64,000 nucleotides of DNA from Flagellimonas oceani (GTDB lineage: Bacteria > Bacteroidota > Bacteroidia > Flavobacteriales > Flavobacteriaceae): positions 3,018,501 to 3,082,500 of the forward strand of contig NZ_CP049616.1 in the NCBI RefSeq assembly GCF_011068285.1, written 5' to 3'. This document shows, piece after piece, positions 54,993-63,713 of this stretch. A program made the translations under genes and the position numbers. How positions within the stretch are numbered: position 1 is the first letter of the stretch; each line of letters starts with the position of its first letter. The notes under the pieces are model-generated. The model had not been told where the DNA came from. It did not search any database and was given only the letters and a program-made list of their open reading frames with translations.

Positions 54993-56177
54993 TTATGTTT
55001 TTAGTTTATGGGCCAAGCCCAGCTCCACTCCCCTTATTTCCGCCAATCCTTTAAGCCTTCCAATTAAAGAATATCCAGGGTACTTTTCCTTACCCTCCAT
55101 TGAATGCAGGAACCCATGATCGGGCCTCATGGGAAGTGCTGCTCCGTTCTTGTTCATCAACAACAGTAGCTTCTCAATAATTTCTTCCATGGGATTGTCA
55201 CCATAAAGGTGTTCGGACTCCCTAAAGCGTTTTCCATCTTCTCTTTTGACGTTCCTTAAATGCAAAAAATAAATGCGGTCACCATGTGTATCTATAATTC
55301 TTGAAAGATTGTTTTTGGGATGTGCACCCAAAGAACCTGTGCAGTAACACAGTCCATTGGCATTTACAGGAACTCCCGACAAAATTTGCGCCAAATCCTC
55401 TTCTGTGGATACCACCCTTGGCAAGCCCAAAACCGAAAAAGGAGGGTCGTCCGGGTGTATCGCCAACTTTATGCCCACTTTTTCAGCGACGGGAGCAACT
55501 TCGGAAAGAAAGTGAACCAAATTGCTCCGCAGTGTTCGGTCATCAATCCCTTTGTAGGCATCCAGTAGGGTCAAAATCTTCTCTGGTGTAAAACTTTCAT
55601 CGCTTCCGGGCAATCCCAATAAAACATTGTTAAACAGTTGGTGCTTTTGATCCTGACTCAAAGTTTTTCCATATTCCGAAGCCTCTTCCACCTTATCTGT
55701 GGAATAATCGCTTTCCGCTCCGGGTCTTTTCAACAAAAAGACATCAAAAAATATAAAGGCTATCTCATCAAAAAGGAGGGCTTTGGTTCCGTCGGGGTTA
55801 ACAAATGCGTGATCGGTGCGAACCCAATCCAAAATGGGCATAAAATTATATGCCACCACTTTTAGGCCACATTCGGCCAAATGCTCAAGGCTTTTTTTGT
55901 AATTGGAAATATATTGCTGGAAATCACCTCCCTTTCTTTTGATATCCTCATGGACCGGTAGACTTTCCACTACGGTCCACTCCATGCCCTCCTCAGCAAT
56001 CATGCGTTGTCTTTCCTGAATATCGTGCACACTCCAAACTTCACCTACGGGAATTTGGTGCAATGCGGTAACTATTCCCGTCACCCCACATTGTCTGATA
56101 TCACGAAGATGTATACCATCATTGGGGCCATACCAACGCATATTTTGCTGCATGGTGATCATCTGTCTCTCTCCCAT
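54993..56177 (-). CDS. uxuA: Mannonate dehydratase
   Basis: A 394-residue TIM-barrel enzyme of the xylose-isomerase-like superfamily that dehydrates D-mannonate to 2-keto-3-deoxygluconate. Signatures are MRWYGPNDGIHLRDIRQCG near the N-terminus, VVSTEEDLAQIL, ANGLCYCTGSLGAHPKNNL with the conserved Cys, and MRPDHGFLHS near the end. Length matches UxuA of E. coli. It starts three bases after the stop of the short-chain dehydrogenase gene. It supplies the third step in use of the glucuronic acid released by GH67 and GH115. Methionines 6 and 9 are possible alternative starts. Confidence 0.94.
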   Translation of the reverse strand: MGERQMITMQQNMRWYGPNDGIHLRDIRQCGVTGIVTALHQIPVGEVWSVHDIQERQRMIAEEGMEWTVVESLPVHEDIKRKGGDFQQYISNYKKSLEHLAECGLKVVAYNFMPILDWVRTDHAFVNPDGTKALLFDEIAFIFFDVFLLKRPGAESDYSTDKVEEASEYGKTLSQDQKHQLFNNVLLGLPGSDESFTPEKILTLLDAYKGIDDRTLRSNLVHFLSEVAPVAEKVGIKLAIHPDDPPFSVLGLPRVVSTEEDLAQILSGVPVNANGLCYCTGSLGAHPKNNLSRIIDTHGDRIYFLHLRNVKREDGKRFRESEHLYGDNPMEEIIEKLLLLMNKNGAALPMRPDHGFLHSMEGKEKYPGYSLIGRLKGLAEIRGVELGLAHKLKT

Positions 56178-56180
56178 ATT

Positions 56181-56921
56181 TTAAAAACCAATACTGTTCC
56201 CACCATCTATGGGCAAAACGGTCCCTGTCACGAACTTGGATTCCTCTGAACACATAAAGTAAACGGCATCCGCAATATCTTCCGGCAGCCCCATTTTACC
56301 CATTGGTGTCCTTGAAAACACTTTATTTTTACGATCTGTATCGGAGTCCAATGCCTTCGCGGTCATTTTTGTTTTGATGAAACCTGGGGCTATACAATTA
56401 ACCCTTATGCCAAACTGGGCAAGTTCCACTGCCATGGCACGCGTCATACCCTCAATGGCCGTTTTACTGGACGAGTACGCGATTACTTGAGGTAGACCGT
56501 ATTGTGCGGCCATAGAGCTGATATTGACTATGCTTCCGCCACCGGTTTCTTTCATTTTTTTGACCACTTCCCTACTGATGGCAAAAACGCTGAAGAGATT
56601 GGTATGCACTATTTGTTCGAATTCTTCATCGGTTACCTCTGTGAATGGTTTTTTCATATTGATTCCCGCATTGTTTACGAGTATATCAATATGTCCCTCA
56701 TCATCGTATATTTTTTGAATAATTTGCGGAATCTCATCCAATTTTGTCAAATCAAAGATCAATGCGACTGCATTTGGTCCCATTTCTGCGCAAGCCTCTT
56801 CGGTACGTTCCTTGGTGCGCCCTATCACATAGGTTTTGATGCCTAGGTCACAAAATTTTTTGGCAGTTGCATATCCAAGTCCAGAGTTGCCTCCGGTTAC
56901 TATGGCTGTTTTTTTATCCAT
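56181..56921 (-). CDS. SDR oxidoreductase, proposed fructuronate reductase
   Basis: A 246-residue classical short-chain dehydrogenase: TGGNSGLGYATA at residues 9-20, NNAG at 83-86, Ser135/136, and Tyr149-x3-Lys153 in AYSSSKTAIEG. The C-terminus VTGTVLPIDGGNSIGF is typical. It lies between GH67 (14-base gap) and uxuA (3-base gap). No canonical UxuB (long-chain mannitol-dehydrogenase type) is present here, so this SDR is the natural candidate to reduce D-fructuronate to D-mannonate with NAD(P)H. KduD-like activity on other keto-uronates is an alternative. Confidence 0.82.
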   Translation of the reverse strand: MDKKTAIVTGGNSGLGYATAKKFCDLGIKTYVIGRTKERTEEACAEMGPNAVALIFDLTKLDEIPQIIQKIYDDEGHIDILVNNAGINMKKPFTEVTDEEFEQIVHTNLFSVFAISREVVKKMKETGGGSIVNISSMAAQYGLPQVIAYSSSKTAIEGMTRAMAVELAQFGIRVNCIAPGFIKTKMTAKALDSDTDRKNKVFSRTPMGKMGLPEDIADAVYFMCSEESKFVTGTVLPIDGGNSIGF

Positions 56922-56935
56922 TATGTATTGTTAAT

Positions 56936-59116
56936 TTAATCCCAGCGCGGACGTATACCTGGCGCATAGGGGAATTTCAAAGATTTATAATATTCCAAGT
57001 TGTTTTCCGGGGTTTCCATTTCCTTCGGAAAATCCATTTTTGAAAATGTCTGAAAATATAGCATGCAAGCATCTCGCCACCATTTGGCTTCCTTGAGCTG
57101 TATATCCAACAACATGCTTACCTGGTGGTGGGTGTCATTATCAACATAAGGCTTCATATTGTCCCAAGTTGTGATCATCTCGCGTACTTGGTCCACTCCC
57201 TCTTGATATTTTATTCCAAGACCATCCCATAAAGTTCTTCCACTTTTGAGCTTATAATCCCAAGGCAAATGGTGGAACCACAACAGGTATTCTTCTGGGC
57301 AGGTATCCAGGTCGGAGTACATTTTTTCCAACTCTGGAGCGTATTGCGACAATGCATCGCTACCTGTTTTTGTTCTATCAAAACCAATACCTTCCTCATC
57401 TGCTTTGTGGTAATATACCGGATTCCATTCCGGACGTGATAGATTGCCCACCCAAGGACCCGGTCCATAATGGTGGCCGGTATCAAAAATATGGTGCAGG
57501 CCAAGCGGATTCATATAATTGACTACCGCTTCCCTAGATTCCATCATCATTTTTTTGATGGGTTCCAAAAATTCTTCTTCATTGCCAAAAGTACAGCGCA
57601 GCCATTCATCGGCTATCTCTTTGGAGTCCATGTAAGGGTCCCATGCCAACCTTCCGAATCCGTACCAATCTGCCTGTCCGAACGGATGGCCTGTCCAATT
57701 GAAATCGGTTCCAATATTGGCTACACCAGCCATTCCTGTTAGTTTTTTATTGTTCAGGGAACCGTCCACCACCTTGGCGACAAGGGATCCTTTCCCTTTT
57801 TGATAGGTGTCGCTCTGCAGCACTTCCTCAAATAGTTTGGGGAGATACACCAAATGTGTGGCAAAACCCAAGTACTCCTTTGTTATCTGAAACTCCATCA
57901 TCAGTGGGGTATTGGGCATAGCCCCGAATAATGGATGAAACGGTTCTCTTGGCTGAAAATCTATGGGCCCATTTTTTACCTGGATCAATACATTTTCCTT
58001 ATATTTTCCATCGTCCGGAACAAATTCAGTGTAAGCTTGTTTGGCCCTATCTTCGGCATCGTGCTCTGAATAAACAAAAGCCCGCCACATGACCACTCCA
58101 TCATAAGGTGCCACGGCATCAGCCAACAAGTTGGCTCCATCCAAATGTGTTCGCCCATAATTTTGAGGACCTGGCTGGCCTTCAGAGTTGGCCTTCACCA
58201 AAAATCCTCCAAAATCCGGTATACTTTTATAGATTTCCTTTGCCTTATCCTTCCACCATTGAATCACTTTGGGATCCAGGGGGTCCGCAGTACTCAATCC
58301 ACCTATTTCCATGGGAGCGGAAAATCTGGCCGTGAGGTATACCTTAATACCATAAGGCCTGAAAACATCGGCCAAAGCTTTAACCTTTTCTAGGTATTGC
58401 GGGGTTAAGATAAGCGCATTGGCATTGACATTGGTCAAGGCCGTACCATTGATTCCGATAGATGCATTTGCACGGGCGTAATCAATATATCGTTGATCGA
58501 TATAATCGGGTAAAGTTTGCCAATTCCATATGGAAAATCCAGCATAACCCCTTTCGATAGTCCTATCCAAATTGTCCCAATGGTTCAACATCCGTACATC
58601 GACCTTTGGAGACTCTTTTATATCAATCCCATCCAAAGATTCATGCATTTGCAGGGCACGAAGTAAATGAAAGGTGCCATAAAGAAGCCCTATATCGCTA
58701 TTTGCGGTAACCAAAACATAAGATTGACCTCCCTGTTTTATCGATTTGATGATGTATCCTTCCTTTTTTAAAGCATCCATTTTGACCGTACTCTTAAAAA
58801 CTTCCGGGAGGCTTCCAAACTTGGAAACAATCAGTTGGTTTTCAGCCGTATCAAAAGCTTTGAAACCAACCGTTTCATCCAATAGACCTCCAAGTCCCAT
58901 GGACAGTTCTTTTCGAATAATGTCCAAGGTCTCCCCTCCATCTTCCAAATAAACACTTTCAAGGTTTTTTCGGTAGTTTTCAAGTAGTTCAACATCAGAA
59001 ATTTTATCGTATTTGAGCCATAGATCGTATCCACTGGAAAAGGAAAACACGCTGGTGCTCAATAGAATGGTAGCACAAAAAAGGAAAAGCTTTATTTCTT
59101 TAAGAATATGTCTCAT
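56936..59116 (-). CDS. GH67 alpha-glucuronidase
   Basis: A 726-residue enzyme with a signal peptide (FCATILLSTSVFSFSSG), so exported to the periplasm; many GH67 enzymes are intracellular. The family's catalytic set is visible, counted from my start: Glu312 in FLVKANSEGQPGPQ, Asp386 in KNGPIDFQPREPFHP and Glu414 in MEFQITKEYLGF. WDNLDRTIERGYAGFSIWNW is a further landmark. It removes 4-O-methylglucuronate from the terminal xylose of xylo-oligosaccharides. I chose ATG at 59116 over an in-frame TTG at 59134 because it opens directly onto the signal peptide. It is divergent from GH3 across a 176-base region with operator palindromes. Confidence 0.93.
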   Translation of the reverse strand: MRHILKEIKLFLFCATILLSTSVFSFSSGYDLWLKYDKISDVELLENYRKNLESVYLEDGGETLDIIRKELSMGLGGLLDETVGFKAFDTAENQLIVSKFGSLPEVFKSTVKMDALKKEGYIIKSIKQGGQSYVLVTANSDIGLLYGTFHLLRALQMHESLDGIDIKESPKVDVRMLNHWDNLDRTIERGYAGFSIWNWQTLPDYIDQRYIDYARANASIGINGTALTNVNANALILTPQYLEKVKALADVFRPYGIKVYLTARFSAPMEIGGLSTADPLDPKVIQWWKDKAKEIYKSIPDFGGFLVKANSEGQPGPQNYGRTHLDGANLLADAVAPYDGVVMWRAFVYSEHDAEDRAKQAYTEFVPDDGKYKENVLIQVKNGPIDFQPREPFHPLFGAMPNTPLMMEFQITKEYLGFATHLVYLPKLFEEVLQSDTYQKGKGSLVAKVVDGSLNNKKLTGMAGVANIGTDFNWTGHPFGQADWYGFGRLAWDPYMDSKEIADEWLRCTFGNEEEFLEPIKKMMMESREAVVNYMNPLGLHHIFDTGHHYGPGPWVGNLSRPEWNPVYYHKADEEGIGFDRTKTGSDALSQYAPELEKMYSDLDTCPEEYLLWFHHLPWDYKLKSGRTLWDGLGIKYQEGVDQVREMITTWDNMKPYVDNDTHHQVSMLLDIQLKEAKWWRDACMLYFQTFSKMDFPKEMETPENNLEYYKSLKFPYAPGIRPRWD

Positions 59117-59131
59117 GATTTTGGAAATGCA

Positions 59132-59170
59132 CAAAAAAAAATTGATTTATTATTAAATCAATCAATTGCG
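59132..59170 (-). promoter_or_regulatory. Putative GH67 promoter with variant operator
   Basis: CAATCAATTGCG at 59159-59170 differs by one base from the local operator core CAATCGATTGC. On the minus strand it ends in TTG (59161 to 59159). Twenty bases on, at 59139 to 59132, is TTTTTTTG, one base off TAnnTTTG. The predicted leader is only about 10 bases, so this is tentative. Confidence 0.4.
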
Positions 59171-59215
59171 TTGAGTAAAATAACTAAAAAATTCATAGAT
59201 TAACAAAATGTACAG

Positions 59216-59254
59216 TGCAATCGATTGCAAAAATCGATATTTTTACGAAATTTG
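59216..59254 (+). promoter_or_regulatory. LacI-type operator (perfect palindrome) and GH3 promoter
   Basis: TGCAATCGATTGCA at 59216-59229 is a perfect 14-bp palindrome with a central CG, as LacI/GalR operators have. Its TTG (59225-59227) can serve as the -33 element. Nineteen bases later is GAAATTTG (59247-59254), one base off TAnnTTTG. The GH3 start is 38 bases downstream. Confidence 0.65.
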
Positions 59255-59292
59255 AAATTTATTTGAAGAAAAAGATTTAAAAATGCCAACCA

Positions 59293-61551
59293 ATGAAACA
59301 TTTTAAGATACTCTTCTTGTGTGCTGCGGTTCCCCTATTATTTCCATCCTGCAACCAAAAAGCGGATAATTCAACCAACAACAATATAGAAACCGGCGAG
59401 GGGAATACACAGTATGAATTCCCCTTTTACGACACCTCATTATCCATAGATGATCGTGTAGCGGACTTGATTTCGAGATTATCATTGGAAGAAAAAGCGG
59501 ATCAGATGATGCACAACACCTCTGCAATAGAACGTTTGGGAATACCTCCATATGGCTGGTGGAACGAAGCATTGCACGGAGTAGGACGGTCTGGTACCGC
59601 CACTGTTTTTCCACAGGCCATTGGACTTGGTGCCACTTTTGACAGCGACCTTGCATTCAGGGTGAGTTCTGCCATTTCCGATGAGGCACGGGCGATGCAC
59701 AATGCAGCAAAGGACAAAGGCTACCATCTTAGGTATAGCGGACTTACATTTTGGACACCGAACATTAATATTTTTAGGGATCCACGTTGGGGCCGCGGCC
59801 AGGAAACCTATGGCGAGGATCCTTTTCTTACTTCTATTTTGGGTACATCGTTCGTTAAAGGGCTCCAAGGGGACAATCCAAAATATTTAAAGACCGCCGC
59901 ATGTGCCAAACATTATGCCGTACATAGTGGACCTGAGAAACTGCGCCACGAGTTCAATGCCACAGCTAGCCCAAAAGATCTTTGGGAAACCTATTTGCCA
60001 GCTTTCAAATCTTTAGTGGACGCCGATGTCGAAGCAGTAATGTGTGCCTATAACAGCACCAACGGAGAGCCTTGCTGTTCCAACAATTATTTGATCACGG
60101 ACGTACTCCGGGATACTTGGAACTTTGAAGGCCATGTGCTAAGCGATTGCTGGGCACTGGAAGACTTCTATAATTCTCCGGAAAATGGCGGACATGGGGT
60201 CGTGGATACTCCGGCCGAAGCAGCAGCCCTTGCGGTTAAAAGCGGTGTGAGCCTTAATTGTGGCAGTACCTATTTAAAAGGATTACCGGAAGCCGTAAAA
60301 CAAGGACTCATTACCGAGGATGAGATTGATGAGCAACTCGCAATTTTGCTTCGCACCCGTTTTAAATTGGGACTTTTTGACCCAAAAGGAAGCAATCCCT
60401 ATGACGATATTCCGACCGATGTGATTGACAGCGACGAGCATCGAAACCTAGCACGGGAAGTAGCGCAGAAAAGTATCGTTATGCTAAAGAACAATGGTGT
60501 ACTTCCCTTAAAGAACGACCTTTCAAGATATTTTGTGACAGGTCCCAACGCTTCCAATACCGAAGTTCTTTTAGGCAACTACTATGGTGTAAACCCAAAA
60601 ATGGTGACCGTTTTGGAAGGAGTGGCCGGTGCCATTCATCCAGGAAGCCAACTACAGTATAGAAAGGGAGCCTTATTGGACAGGGAATCCCTTAATCCAC
60701 AGGATTGGGCTTCTCCGAATGCGGGCACAAGCGATGCCACCATTGCCGTATTGGGCATTTCCAATCTTTTGGAAGGTGAAGAAGGAGCCGCTCTGGCATC
60801 TGCCACTGCAGGTGATCGACTCGACTATAACCTTCCACAAAATCAAATTGCCTATTTAAGAAAGTTGCGCGAGGCCGCGGGAGAGCGTCCTATTATTGCT
60901 GTTGTTACAGGTGGTAGTCCTATGAACTTGGCAGAGGTACACGAACTGGTCGATGCCGTACTTTTGGTTTGGTATCCCGGGGAAGAAGGTGGTAATGCCA
61001 TAGCCGATATTATTTTTGGCAATGTTTCCCCTTCCGGAAGATTGCCCATTACCTTTCCAAAATCCTTGGATCAACTCCCCGATTATGAAGATTATACCAT
61101 GCAAGGAAGAACCTATAAATATATGGACCAAGAGCCACTTTACCCTTTCGGTTATGGCCTTAGCTATGGGGAATTCTCGTATGGCGACCTCAGTATTTCA
61201 AAAACATCCATAACCAAGAATGACCAAGTATCTGTATCCCTTGATGTTTCGAATGAAAGCGAGGTTATGGCTGATGACGTAGTACAACTCTATATATCGG
61301 ATACCGAGGCTTCTGTGGCGGTTCCAAATTTTCAATTGTTCGGGGTACAAAGGGTAAGGCTGGAGCCTAAAAGCTCTAAAGCTATTACTTTCACTTTAGA
61401 CCCTTCAGCTTTCCAAATGGTCAACAACGAGGGTGAAAGAGTTTTTGAGCCGGGAAATTTTAAGGTGTATGTAGGTGGTAGCAGTCCCATGCAACGGAGC
61501 TTTGAACTGGGAGCTCCACAAATGAGCACTGGAACCATCACCCTTAATTAA
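59293..61551 (+). CDS. GH3 beta-xylosidase lipoprotein
   Basis: A 752-residue lipoprotein (LLFPSCNQK, Cys20). Domain 1 is the GH3 barrel with YGWWNEALHGVGRSG, FTPNINIFRDPRWGRGQE-like sequence and the nucleophile Asp285 in HVLSDCWALEDFY. Domain 2 is the alpha/beta sandwich (MLKNNGVLPLKND, LLEGEEGAALASATAGDR). The C-terminal fibronectin-III-like domain begins near residue 640 (VSVSLDVSNESEVMADDVV). WWNEALHG is characteristic of the xylan 1,4-beta-xylosidase branch of GH3. It releases xylose from non-reducing ends, probably in the periplasm. It leads the plus-strand operon with uxaC (19-base gap), and an operator overlaps its promoter. Confidence 0.92.
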   Translation: MKHFKILFLCAAVPLLFPSCNQKADNSTNNNIETGEGNTQYEFPFYDTSLSIDDRVADLISRLSLEEKADQMMHNTSAIERLGIPPYGWWNEALHGVGRSGTATVFPQAIGLGATFDSDLAFRVSSAISDEARAMHNAAKDKGYHLRYSGLTFWTPNINIFRDPRWGRGQETYGEDPFLTSILGTSFVKGLQGDNPKYLKTAACAKHYAVHSGPEKLRHEFNATASPKDLWETYLPAFKSLVDADVEAVMCAYNSTNGEPCCSNNYLITDVLRDTWNFEGHVLSDCWALEDFYNSPENGGHGVVDTPAEAAALAVKSGVSLNCGSTYLKGLPEAVKQGLITEDEIDEQLAILLRTRFKLGLFDPKGSNPYDDIPTDVIDSDEHRNLAREVAQKSIVMLKNNGVLPLKNDLSRYFVTGPNASNTEVLLGNYYGVNPKMVTVLEGVAGAIHPGSQLQYRKGALLDRESLNPQDWASPNAGTSDATIAVLGISNLLEGEEGAALASATAGDRLDYNLPQNQIAYLRKLREAAGERPIIAVVTGGSPMNLAEVHELVDAVLLVWYPGEEGGNAIADIIFGNVSPSGRLPITFPKSLDQLPDYEDYTMQGRTYKYMDQEPLYPFGYGLSYGEFSYGDLSISKTSITKNDQVSVSLDVSNESEVMADDVVQLYISDTEASVAVPNFQLFGVQRVRLEPKSSKAITFTLDPSAFQMVNNEGERVFEPGNFKVYVGGSSPMQRSFELGAPQMSTGTITLN

Positions 61552-61570
61552 ATCTATTTTAAATCAAAGC

Positions 61571-62989
61571 ATGAAAAAATTTATACAGGAAGATTTTTTG
61601 CTCCAAACAGATTACGCAAAGGAGTTATATCACAACTTCGCAAAAAATCAACCCATCATAGATTTCCACAGTCATCTTCCCGTCAATGAAATTGCGGAGA
61701 ACAGAAATTTTGCCAACCTGACCAAAATTTGGATCCAGGGGGATCACTATAAATGGAGGGCCATGCGGGCCTTGGGTATCGAAGAAAAATATATTACGGG
61801 CAATGCCTCCGACGCAGAAAAATTCCAAAAGTGGGCCGAGACGGTACCCTATTCACTTAGAAACCCATTGTACCACTGGACACACTTGGAATTGAGCAGG
61901 TATTTCGGCATTGATGAGCTATTGGATGCCAAAAGCGCCTCCGATATTTATCGTGACTGCAACAAACAACTTGAAAATCCGGATTTTTCACCACAAAATC
62001 TAATTCAGCGTATGAATGTCGAGGTGGTCTGCACAACGGACGACCCATTGGACGATTTACGTTATCATTCCCAACTAGCTGAATCTGACTATCCCGTTAA
62101 CGTACTGCCCACGTTTAGACCCGATGGATTGATCGATATTGACAATGTTGGTTTTATTGACTACCTAAATGCCCTGTCCAGAATCACAAGTATCAAGATC
62201 ACCGATTTTGATTCCTTGAAAGAAGCGATTCGAAAAAGAGTCGATTACTTTCATAAAAATGGATGTAGACTCTCCGATCATGGTTTATCCCATGCGTATG
62301 GATTTGAATATACCGAAGATCAAGTGAATACCATTTTATCCCTTCGCTTTGAGGAAAAATCAATTTCCAAGAAGGAAGTTGCCATTTACAAAACGGCAAT
62401 ACTGAATACCCTTGGGCAATTATACCATGAGAAAAATTGGGTTATGCAATTGCATTTGGGCCCAATAAGGAATACCAACGAAGCAATCCTGAACAAAGTC
62501 GGTATCGATGCCGGAGTAGACAGCATCGGGGACTATCAACATGCCGAACAACTGGCCAGTTTTCTGAACCAATTGAACATGAAAGATAGTCTACCCAAGA
62601 CCATTCTATACAATTCCAACCCATCGGACAATGAAGTTTTTGCGACTATGGCAGGGAATTTTACGAGAGAGGGAATCAAATCGAAGGTTCAATTTGGTGC
62701 CGCTTGGTGGTTTTTGGACCAAAAGCAAGGTATTGAAAACCAGTTGAACACATTGTCCAATATAGGATTGCTAAGCTGCTCGGTAGGTATGCTCACCGAT
62801 AGCCGAAGCTTACTGTCCTTTCCTAGGCACGAATATTTTAGAAGGGTGCTCTGCAACATGCTGGGCAATGATCTTAAGGAGGGTCTTCTACCCAATGACA
62901 TTGAATGGATCGGAAAAATCGTGGAGGACATAACCTACAACAATGCCAAAACATTTTTTCAATTTCCCAGCACGATAAAAAATAGCTAA
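61571..62989 (+). CDS. uxaC: Glucuronate isomerase
   Basis: A 472-residue amidohydrolase-fold enzyme that converts D-glucuronate to D-fructuronate (or D-galacturonate to D-tagaturonate). The N-terminal IIDFHSHLPVNEI holds the H-x-H metal motif. FPRHEYFRRVLCNMLG and LHLGPIRNTNEAILNKVG are UxaC signatures, and the length equals the E. coli enzyme. It carries out step one after release of glucuronate by GH67/GH115. It is followed 52 bases later by the aldolase gene. Confidence 0.95.
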   Translation: MKKFIQEDFLLQTDYAKELYHNFAKNQPIIDFHSHLPVNEIAENRNFANLTKIWIQGDHYKWRAMRALGIEEKYITGNASDAEKFQKWAETVPYSLRNPLYHWTHLELSRYFGIDELLDAKSASDIYRDCNKQLENPDFSPQNLIQRMNVEVVCTTDDPLDDLRYHSQLAESDYPVNVLPTFRPDGLIDIDNVGFIDYLNALSRITSIKITDFDSLKEAIRKRVDYFHKNGCRLSDHGLSHAYGFEYTEDQVNTILSLRFEEKSISKKEVAIYKTAILNTLGQLYHEKNWVMQLHLGPIRNTNEAILNKVGIDAGVDSIGDYQHAEQLASFLNQLNMKDSLPKTILYNSNPSDNEVFATMAGNFTREGIKSKVQFGAAWWFLDQKQGIENQLNTLSNIGLLSCSVGMLTDSRSLLSFPRHEYFRRVLCNMLGNDLKEGLLPNDIEWIGKIVEDITYNNAKTFFQFPSTIKNS

Positions 62990-63041
62990 AAATCATAGTG
63001 TTACATAAAAAAATTTTGACTTAACAAACATTAGTAGATAC

Positions 63042-63713
63042 ATGAAAAAATATACCCGAAACGAGGTTTTTAAAACTATGGGCGATACCGGATTCGTCCC
63101 ACTATACTATAATTCCGACTCCAAAATGGTGCAACAGGTGGTAAAAGCTTGTTATGATGGCGGTGCAAGATTATTTGAATTCACCCATCGTGGTGAGAAT
63201 GCAGAGCGGGTATTTTCCCAATTGGTGGACTTCTGTAATAAGGAATGCCCGGACATGATCTTGGGAGTAGGTTCCGTTACCGATGCCGCTACGGCGTCCA
63301 ATTTCATCAATATGGGAGCTTCATTTGTGGTTACCCCTGTATTGCGCGAGGACATTGCCATTATCTGTAATCGAAAAAAGATTTTCTGGTCTCCCGGGTG
63401 CGGTACCCTTACCGAAATTACAAGAGCGGAGGAACTGGGATGCGAAGTGGTAAAGCTATTCCCTGCGGAAGTCTATGGCCCACAGTTCATCAAAGCGGTT
63501 AAAGGGCCACAACCTTGGACCAATATTATGCCCACGGGTGGGGTGGACACCACCAAAGAAAATTTGACCGGTTGGTTCGATGCGGGTGCTACCTGTGTGG
63601 GTATGGGCTCCAAGCTCATAGACAAGCAAGCATTGATAACAGGGAATTTCAGCCTCATCACCCAAAAGGTGAAAGAAGTACTTGCCATCATACAAGAAAT
63701 TAAAAAAGTATGA
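63042..63713 (+). CDS. eda: KDPG/KHG aldolase
   Basis: A 223-residue class I aldolase. The Schiff-base lysine is Lys138 in CEVVKLFPAEVYGP, and the catalytic Glu46 is in LFEFTHRGENA. LGVGSVTDAATA and MPTGGVDTTKENL are further family marks. It splits 2-keto-3-deoxy-6-phosphogluconate into pyruvate and glyceraldehyde-3-phosphate, the last step of hexuronate breakdown. A KDG kinase is needed between UxuA and this enzyme and is not in the window. Its stop overlaps the TRAP protein start by four bases. Confidence 0.93.
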   Translation: MKKYTRNEVFKTMGDTGFVPLYYNSDSKMVQQVVKACYDGGARLFEFTHRGENAERVFSQLVDFCNKECPDMILGVGSVTDAATASNFINMGASFVVTPVLREDIAIICNRKKIFWSPGCGTLTEITRAEELGCEVVKLFPAEVYGPQFIKAVKGPQPWTNIMPTGGVDTTKENLTGWFDAGATCVGMGSKLIDKQALITGNFSLITQKVKEVLAIIQEIKKV

